9,604 nucleotides of DNA from an uncultured Austwickia sp. GTDB lineage: Bacteria > Actinomycetota > Actinomycetes > Actinomycetales > Dermatophilaceae. Below, one piece after another: positions 5,040 through 9,604 of this stretch (the stretch's first letter is position 1; each line of letters starts with the position of its first letter). A program made the position numbers and the translations under genes. Under the pieces are notes generated by a model. That model did no database searches. It was not told the origin of the DNA and saw only the letters and a list, made by a program, of their open reading frames with translations. Where the stretch lies: contig CAKUSI010000136.1 of the NCBI GenBank assembly GCA_934678955.1, forward strand, positions 1 through 9,604. The letters are read 5' to 3'.

Positions 5040-6341
5040 ATGAGTCCGCTCCCCCCGCCGCCCGCCCACGTCGCGCCGCTGGCCTCGCCCGCCGCCCAAC
5101 CCGCCGCGCAGGACTCCGGGTGGAGCACGCACGTCGTCCGCGCGGGAGAGACGTTGTGGGCGATCGCGGGCAGGTACGGCCTCGACGTGGGGGTCCTCGC
5201 CCGGGCCAACAGCCTCAGCGTGAGCGCGACCCTGCACGTCGGTGACCGGCTCGCCGTCCCGACCGGAGGATCCGCCAGCGCGGGCTCCTCCGGGTCCACC
5301 GGGTCCACCGGTTCCGGGAGCTCGGCCGGCTCCGGCGGGTCGTACGTGGTCCGGGCCGGGGACTCGCTGTGGGACATCGCAGCCGCCCGCGGCGTCGACG
5401 TGGCCGCTCTCCTCGCCGCCAACGGCCTCTCCCCCACCTCGACGATCCTGCCGGGCCAGCGGCTCACGATCCCGGCCGGTGCCTCCTCCTCGCCGGGCCG
5501 CACGAGCGGCGACGGGAGCTACGTGGTCCGTCCCGGCGACACCCTCTGGGGCATCGCCTCCGCCCGTGGGCTCGACGTACAGACCCTTCTGGCCGCCAAC
5601 GGCCTGACCTCTTCGTCCGTCGTCCTGCCGGGCAAGCGTCTCGTGATCCCCGGAGGGGCGGCGGCGGCGCGTACCGCCACCAAAGCGGCCCGCACCGCGG
5701 CCGCGGATACGGGGGCGAGCACGGTCACGGTCCGGGCCGGGGACAGCCTCTGGTCGATCGCGCAGCGGTATGGGGTCTCGGTGACCGCCCTCAGCAAGGC
5801 GAACGGCATCGGCACCGACACTCCGCTGTTCCCCGGGGATCGTCTTCGCGTCGTGGGCAGCGTGGCCTCCAGCGCGGCCTCCCCCAGGACCACCGGACCG
5901 CTCGCGAGCTCGGCGAGCGCGAACCTCGAATACCTCAACAGCCGGCAGAACCCCTCCCGCTCCCAGGTCCGGTCGATGGTCGCCTCCACGGCGCGACTCC
6001 ACGGCGTGGATCCGGCGTTGGCGCTGGCCGTGGCGTGGCAGGAGTCCCGCTGGAGCCACAACGCCGTCTCGGAGGCCAACGCGATCGGCATCATGCAATG
6101 CCTGCCGTCCACTGGGCAGTGGGTGTCGGGGATGGTCGGTCGCGACCTGAACCTGCTGGATCCGCAGGACAACGTCACGTGCGGCGTCGTCCTGCTGCGC
6201 AGCCTGCTGCGCAGCGTCGGCTCGGAGTCCGAGGCCATCGCGGCCTACTACCAGGGGCTCACCTCGGTCCGGGAGCGCGGACTCTACGAGGACACGAAGG
6301 CGTACGTCGCGTCGGTCCAAGCGCACAAGTCGCGGATGTGA
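5040..6341 (+). CDS. Four-LysM lytic transglycosylase (SLT domain)
   Basis: A 433-residue cell-wall enzyme with four LysM peptidoglycan-binding modules at about residues 30-74, 101-146, 160-205 and 228-272, each starting with a V-R-A/P-G-[ED]-[ST]-L-W block, joined by Ser/Gly or Ala-rich linkers. A soluble-lytic-transglycosylase domain follows (about 295-430). Catalytic Glu335 is in AVAWQESRW, followed by AIGIMQCLPSTG and AIAAYYQGL, the family GxMQ and AYN-like motifs. It should cleave the MurNAc-GlcNAc bond to give anhydro-MurNAc ends. The start is uncertain. ATG 5040 has AAAGGA about 12 bases upstream, and no ordinary signal peptide is seen. GTG 4896, in frame, would add 48 residues of lower third-position GC (about 73 percent by hand count) and no clear ribosome binding site. 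A TACGTT (4910-4915) could be a -10 element. Adjacent pknL suggests a joint role in wall turnover. Confidence 0.9.
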   Translation: MSPLPPPPAHVAPLASPAAQPAAQDSGWSTHVVRAGETLWAIAGRYGLDVGVLARANSLSVSATLHVGDRLAVPTGGSASAGSSGSTGSTGSGSSAGSGGSYVVRAGDSLWDIAAARGVDVAALLAANGLSPTSTILPGQRLTIPAGASSSPGRTSGDGSYVVRPGDTLWGIASARGLDVQTLLAANGLTSSSVVLPGKRLVIPGGAAAARTATKAARTAAADTGASTVTVRAGDSLWSIAQRYGVSVTALSKANGIGTDTPLFPGDRLRVVGSVASSAASPRTTGPLASSASANLEYLNSRQNPSRSQVRSMVASTARLHGVDPALALAVAWQESRWSHNAVSEANAIGIMQCLPSTGQWVSGMVGRDLNLLDPQDNVTCGVVLLRSLLRSVGSESEAIAAYYQGLTSVRERGLYEDTKAYVASVQAHKSRM

Positions 6342-6385
6342 CTGTCCGCGGTCCCGCCTTCCCGGGCCCGATCCTGCACTGTGCC

Positions 6386-6391
6386 TAAACT
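6386..6391 (+). promoter_or_regulatory. Candidate -10 element of the leaderless kinase gene
   Basis: TAAACT (TANNNT pattern) lies 6 bases before GTG 6398, with no ribosome binding site between, so the kinase is probably transcribed from its own leaderless start, separately from the transglycosylase that ends 56 bases earlier. No clear -35 is visible. Confidence 0.5.
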
Positions 6392-6397
6392 GCTCCC

Positions 6398-8404
6398 GTG
6401 CCGGATTCCCCCGCTACCCAGCTCGTCGACCACGTCGTCGACGGGCGGTATCGGGTGCTCCACCACCTCGCCGACGGTGGGATGGCGAGCGTTTACGTCG
6501 CCCTCGACGATCGCCTGGATCGCCGTGTCGCCCTGAATGTGATGCGCGCCGACCTGGCCCGCGACGCCGCCTTCGTGGAGCGGTTCCGTCAGGAGGCGCG
6601 CTCGGCCGCTCGGCTCATCCACCCCAATGTGGTCGGGGTCTACGACCAGGGCCGCGACGGGGACCTGGTCTTCCTCGCGATGGAATACGTGGAGGGCACG
6701 ACCCTGCGGGCCCGCCTGGATTCCGGCCCGCTGAGCCCGCGGGAGGCGCTCGACATCCTGCAGGCGGTGCTGGGCGCGCTGGCCGCCGCCCACCGCGCCG
6801 GCATCATCCACCGGGACATGAAGCCCGAGAACGTGCTGCTCGCCGACGACGGGACGGTCAAGGTCGCGGACTTCGGGCTGGCCCGCGCCGTCAGCACGGC
6901 CACCTCGAGCGCGCTCGGCGTATCGATGCTCGGGACCGTGTCCTACCTGGCGCCTGAACAGGTCGAACGGGGGATCGCCGACGCCCGCAGCGACGTCTAC
7001 GCGGTCGGCTTGTTGTTGTACGAAATGCTCACCGGTGCCAGGGCCGTGGACGGCGACACACCGATCCAGGTGGCCTACCGGCACGTCCACGGGGAGGTGC
7101 CGGCCCCGAGCGCGCGCGTCCCGGGGTTGTCTGCCCCGCTCGACGCGCTGGTGGCCCACGCGACGCACCGCGACCCCGACGAGCGACCCGCCGACGCCGA
7201 CAGCTTCGAGCGCGAGGTGCGCGCGGCCCGTGAGGCGCTGACCGACGCGCAGCTCGAGGCGGTCCCCAGCGCGGCTCCCACGGCGTCCGCGCCGGCTCAC
7301 ACCGACCGGCTGCTCCGGGAGACAGCTCCCGTGCCGCGGCCCATCGGGCCGCCGGGTGCGCCGGATGCACCGGATGCACCGGATGCACCGGAGCCCAGCA
7401 CCGAGCGGCTAAGGGTCACCGCAGGCCCGGAGAGACCGACGAACCTCACGGGTGAAGCGACTCATACCATGTCAGGGCCGTCCGAGGGATCCGGGGGCGC
7501 GGGGTCGGGGAAGGCTGCGAGCCTGGCGCGCCGCGTGCTGGCGGGTGTCGCGGCCCTGCTCCTGGTGGCGGCGGGCGGGGTCGGCTGGTACATGTTCGTC
7601 GGTCCGGGCTCGGAGCGCATCGTGCCCGCCGTGACCGGCGGTTCCCAGGACGAGGCCACCGCGGCGCTGACGGAGCAGGATCTGCGGGTCGAGGTCGCCC
7701 CGACGTTCTCCGAGGAGATCCCGGCGGGTCGGGTCATCGGCTCCGAACCGGGCGCCGGGAATCCGGTGCGCCGGGCCACCACCGTGGTCCTCGCGGTGAG
7801 TCGCGGTCCGGAACGGTACGCCGTCCCCTCGGTGGTCGGCCACCCTGCGCAGGACGCCAGGCGGGACATCACCGACAACCGACTGACCGTGGGCGAGGTG
7901 ACCGAGGCGTTCAGCGAGACGGTGTCGGCCGGTTCGGTGATCTCGGTGTCGCCCGGCGTGGGGAGCCCCCTCAAGCCGGGGGCCGCCGTCGCCGTGGTCG
8001 TGAGCAAGGGGCGCGAACCGTTCCCTGTCCAGAACTGGACCGGCAAGCCGCTGAGCGAGGCGCAGGAGGCCGTGAAGGACGCCGGCATCACGATCACGGT
8101 CCTCGACGAACAGCACCACCGGGACGTGCCGCGGGGAGCGATCATCTCCCAGACCCCCGCCGAGGGCACGCTCTATCGAGGCGACCGCATCACGGTCACC
8201 GTCAGCCTGGGGCCCGAGCTGGTGACGGTTCCGCGGGTGCAGGGCATGTCGGAGCGGGACGCCACCGGAGCGTTGCGATCGGCGGGCTTCTCGGTCGATG
8301 TCTCCCGCATCGCCGGAGGCCTGTTCGGCACGGCGCACTCCACCGACCCCGCAGGCGGCTCTCAGGCCCCGAAGGGCTCCACGATCACGCTCCGCGTGGT
8401 GTGA
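6398..8404 (+). CDS. pknL: PknL-like Ser/Thr protein kinase with four PASTA domains; beta-3 lysine replaced by Asn
   Basis: A 668-residue type II membrane kinase. The kinase domain covers about residues 12-275: glycine loop LADGGMASVY (24-33), alpha-C Glu66 (RQEAR), HRDMKPEN (138-145, with Asp140, Lys142 and Asn145), DFG (158-160), activation segment with several Ser/Thr, GTVSYLAPE (179-187) and SDVYAVGLLLYEMLTG. The beta-3 position normally VALK reads VALN, so Asn47 (codon AAT, 6536-6538) replaces the ATP-anchoring lysine. A Pro/Ala-rich juxtamembrane linker (about 285-370) precedes one transmembrane helix (about 379-400). Four extracellular PASTA repeats follow (about 406-470, 472-540, 540-606, 606-668), which in other kinases bind muropeptides or lipid II. 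M. tuberculosis PknL lacks PASTA domains; the symbol follows gene order beside the Rv2175c-type gene. Activity is uncertain given Asn47. GTG start is supported by TAAACT 6 bases upstream. Confidence 0.92.
   Translation: MPDSPATQLVDHVVDGRYRVLHHLADGGMASVYVALDDRLDRRVALNVMRADLARDAAFVERFRQEARSAARLIHPNVVGVYDQGRDGDLVFLAMEYVEGTTLRARLDSGPLSPREALDILQAVLGALAAAHRAGIIHRDMKPENVLLADDGTVKVADFGLARAVSTATSSALGVSMLGTVSYLAPEQVERGIADARSDVYAVGLLLYEMLTGARAVDGDTPIQVAYRHVHGEVPAPSARVPGLSAPLDALVAHATHRDPDERPADADSFEREVRAAREALTDAQLEAVPSAAPTASAPAHTDRLLRETAPVPRPIGPPGAPDAPDAPDAPEPSTERLRVTAGPERPTNLTGEATHTMSGPSEGSGGAGSGKAASLARRVLAGVAALLLVAAGGVGWYMFVGPGSERIVPAVTGGSQDEATAALTEQDLRVEVAPTFSEEIPAGRVIGSEPGAGNPVRRATTVVLAVSRGPERYAVPSVVGHPAQDARRDITDNRLTVGEVTEAFSETVSAGSVISVSPGVGSPLKPGAAVAVVVSKGREPFPVQNWTGKPLSEAQEAVKDAGITITVLDEQHHRDVPRGAIISQTPAEGTLYRGDRITVTVSLGPELVTVPRVQGMSERDATGALRSAGFSVDVSRIAGGLFGTAHSTDPAGGSQAPKGSTITLRVV
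7354..7389 (+). repeat. In-frame 9-bp tandem repeat encoding (Ala-Pro-Asp)n
   Basis: Three exact copies of GGATGCACC (7363-7389), preceded by a diverged copy (GGGTGCGCC, 7354-7362), encode a GAPDAPDAPDAP stretch in the kinase's cytoplasmic juxtamembrane linker. The unit is a multiple of three, so copy-number change would alter linker length without frameshift. Confidence 0.9.
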
Positions 8405-8411
8405 TTCGGGG

Positions 8412-9362
8412 ATGCCTCATCCCGGCCCGCGCCTTGAGGCGGCCACGGTCGCGCCCGCCGGACCCGCCCCACGCACGATGGCGGCCACCCTCCTGCTCAC
8501 CCTCGTCACCGCCGCCTGGGGCAGCTCCTTCTTCCTGACGCGAGACCTGGTCGCAACGATCCCCAGCGCGGATTACCTGGCGGTCCGCTTCGCCCTCGCC
8601 GCGAGCGTCATGTTGCCGCTCCTGCACCGGCACGTCCGCGCCCTCGACCGGCAGCAGCTGCTCGTCGGCGCCGGGCTGGGCATCGTGTACGGCGTCGCCC
8701 AGCTGCTCCAGACCGTCGGCCTGGAGCACACGACCGCCACCCGGTCCGGCTTCATCACCGGCATGTACGTCGTCCTCACGCCCGCCTTCGCCGCCCTGGT
8801 CTTACGCGCCCGTCTCACAGGGTCCACCTGGCTGGCGAGCCTCACGGCGCTGGCCGGCCTCGCCGCCCTGAGTCTCGGCTCGGTCGGCTGGGGGCTCGGC
8901 GAGTCGCTGACCCTGGCGTCGGCCGCGGTCTTCGCGGTCCACATCCTCTGGCTGGGGTACGCCTCCAGGGACGGGGCCACGCTCGGACTCGCCGCCGTGC
9001 AGGTCACCGCCTGCGCCGTGGTGTGCGCGCTGGCGGCTGTCCCGGACGGCGTACGGACCCCGACGACGCCCTCGGGCTGGGCGGTCCTGGTCTACCTGGC
9101 GCTGGTCTGCGGGGCGGCAGCGATGTGGGCGCAGACCTGGGCCCAGGCGCACCTGCGCCCCACCCGCGCGGCCATCGTGATGACCACCGAACCGCTCTTC
9201 GCCGCCCTCTTCGCGACCTGGGTGGGCGGGGAATCCCTCACCGCCCGACTGGCACTCGGCGGGGGACTGATTCTCGCGGCCATGTACCTCTCCGAGCTCG
9301 GCCCGAGGGCGCGCCGTGGCGCCACTCCTCCCGAGGCGCTGCATCACGGCCCGGGCGGCTAG
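8412..9362 (+). CDS. EamA/DMT family transporter
   Basis: A 316-residue inner-membrane transporter of the drug/metabolite transporter superfamily with two EamA repeats (about residues 25-150 and 165-295) and about ten hydrophobic helices. Family landmarks are TAAWGSSFFLTRDLV in helix 1, LAVRFALAA, QTVGLEHTTATRSGFITGMYVVLTP in the first repeat, and AQAHLRPTRAAIVMTTEPLFAALFA with GGGLILAAMYLSEL in the second. Substrates in this family range from amino acids and nucleotides to drugs; none can be assigned here. ATG 8412 is 7 bases after the kinase stop, with only a weak GGGG ribosome binding site, suggesting translational coupling to the kinase. ATG 8478 would trim 22 polar N-terminal residues and is an alternative start. 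It is convergent with the molybdopterin oxidoreductase gene, 9 bases apart. Confidence 0.9.
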   Translation: MPHPGPRLEAATVAPAGPAPRTMAATLLLTLVTAAWGSSFFLTRDLVATIPSADYLAVRFALAASVMLPLLHRHVRALDRQQLLVGAGLGIVYGVAQLLQTVGLEHTTATRSGFITGMYVVLTPAFAALVLRARLTGSTWLASLTALAGLAALSLGSVGWGLGESLTLASAAVFAVHILWLGYASRDGATLGLAAVQVTACAVVCALAAVPDGVRTPTTPSGWAVLVYLALVCGAAAMWAQTWAQAHLRPTRAAIVMTTEPLFAALFATWVGGESLTARLALGGGLILAAMYLSELGPRARRGATPPEALHHGPGG

Positions 9363-9371
9363 GGCGAGAGC

Positions 9372-9604
9372 TCACTCCTGATGGGCGTAGCGCTCCTCAC
9401 GCCATACATCGCCCGTGAAGTGATAGCCCTGAGACTCCCAGAACCCGCGCCGCGGCTCGGTCAGGTACTCGACATCGACGAGCCACTTCGGGCCCTTCCA
9501 GGAGTACAGGTGGGGTAGCACCAGGCGAAGCGGCCACCCGTGCGCCGGGTCCAGCGGGGCGCCGTCGAGCTCCGTCGCGAGCAGCGCGTCGGGTCGCTCC
9601 AGAT
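9372..9604 (-). CDS. Molybdopterin-dependent oxidoreductase, sulfite-oxidase family (C-terminus, partial)
   Basis: Seventy-six complete codons plus the TGA stop (9374-9372) are visible; the start lies beyond the right edge. Segments typical of the oxidoreductase molybdopterin-binding fold are LLATELDGAPLDPAHGWPLR, LVLPHLYSWKGPKWL, DVEYLTEP and RRGFWESQGYHFTGDVWREERY. This matches sulfite-oxidase/YedY-like proteins, where Trp-Lys and Tyr-His residues of this region line the cofactor site. The substrate cannot be told from this part, and no N-terminal cofactor-binding cysteine is in view. It runs opposite to the DMT transporter and shows no functional link to it. Confidence 0.9.
   Translation of the reverse strand, partial: LERPDALLATELDGAPLDPAHGWPLRLVLPHLYSWKGPKWLVDVEYLTEPRRGFWESQGYHFTGDVWREERYAHQE

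Noticed and set aside
5270..5345. GTCCACCGG-like repeats as a possible CRISPR or mobile element
   Set aside because: They encode the Ser/Gly/Thr linker between LysM1 and LysM2 in frame; there are no spacers or inverted ends.
3648..6326. Very long minus-strand open frame (892 codons) across the synthase, Rv2175c-type and transglycosylase genes
   Set aside because: It lies antisense to two clear plus-strand genes and out of frame with the Rv2175c-type gene, has an Arg/Gly/Ala-rich shadow composition, and shows no domain. Long stop-free antisense frames are expected in DNA this GC-rich.

Overview
The window is high-GC DNA, with strong G/C preference at third codon positions, GTG starts and many possible leaderless genes. 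The gene families are typical of Actinomycetota, and a Micrococcales-like lineage is my best guess. Species or genus cannot be read from the sequence. Nothing looks horizontally acquired: there are no insertion sequences, tRNA genes, rRNA genes or CRISPR arrays.

Layout: (1) Positions 1-1300, minus strand: an operon of a DUF6504-family protein, a SAV_6107-like HEPN protein and the N-terminus of a DnaE2-type DNA polymerase III alpha subunit, which runs off the left edge. Upstream is a recognisable promoter with a LexA/SOS-like operator over the predicted transcription start, so this looks like a damage-inducible translesion (mutasome) cassette. (2) 1477-2115, plus: a DUF4126 membrane protein. 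(3) 2164-3063, minus: metF, convergent with the DUF4126 gene. (4) 3261-4349, plus: an IdsA-type polyprenyl diphosphate synthase, divergent from metF. (5) 4373-4828, minus: an Rv2175c-type DNA-binding protein, convergent with the synthase; the two stop codons lie in one palindrome. (6) 5040-6341, plus: a four-LysM lytic transglycosylase. (7) 6398-8404, plus: a PknL-like Ser/Thr kinase with one transmembrane helix and four PASTA domains. (8) 8412-9362, plus: an EamA/DMT transporter, probably in the kinase operon. (9) 9372-9604, minus: the C-terminal end of a sulfite-oxidase-type molybdopterin oxidoreductase, cut by the right edge.

The middle block resembles the idsA2-mptA-Rv2175c-pknL neighbourhood of Mycobacterium tuberculosis. 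Here mptA is absent, a LysM lytic transglycosylase is present, and the kinase carries PASTA domains. The block therefore joins isoprenoid precursor synthesis, cell-wall cleavage, wall-sensing phosphorylation and a likely kinase-linked DNA-binding protein.

The most unusual observation is in the kinase: the invariant ATP-binding lysine of strand beta-3 (VALK) reads as asparagine (VALN, Asn47), while every other catalytic motif I checked is intact. The second point of interest is the SOS-controlled operon that couples a HEPN protein with an intact R-x4-H motif to a DnaE2 polymerase.
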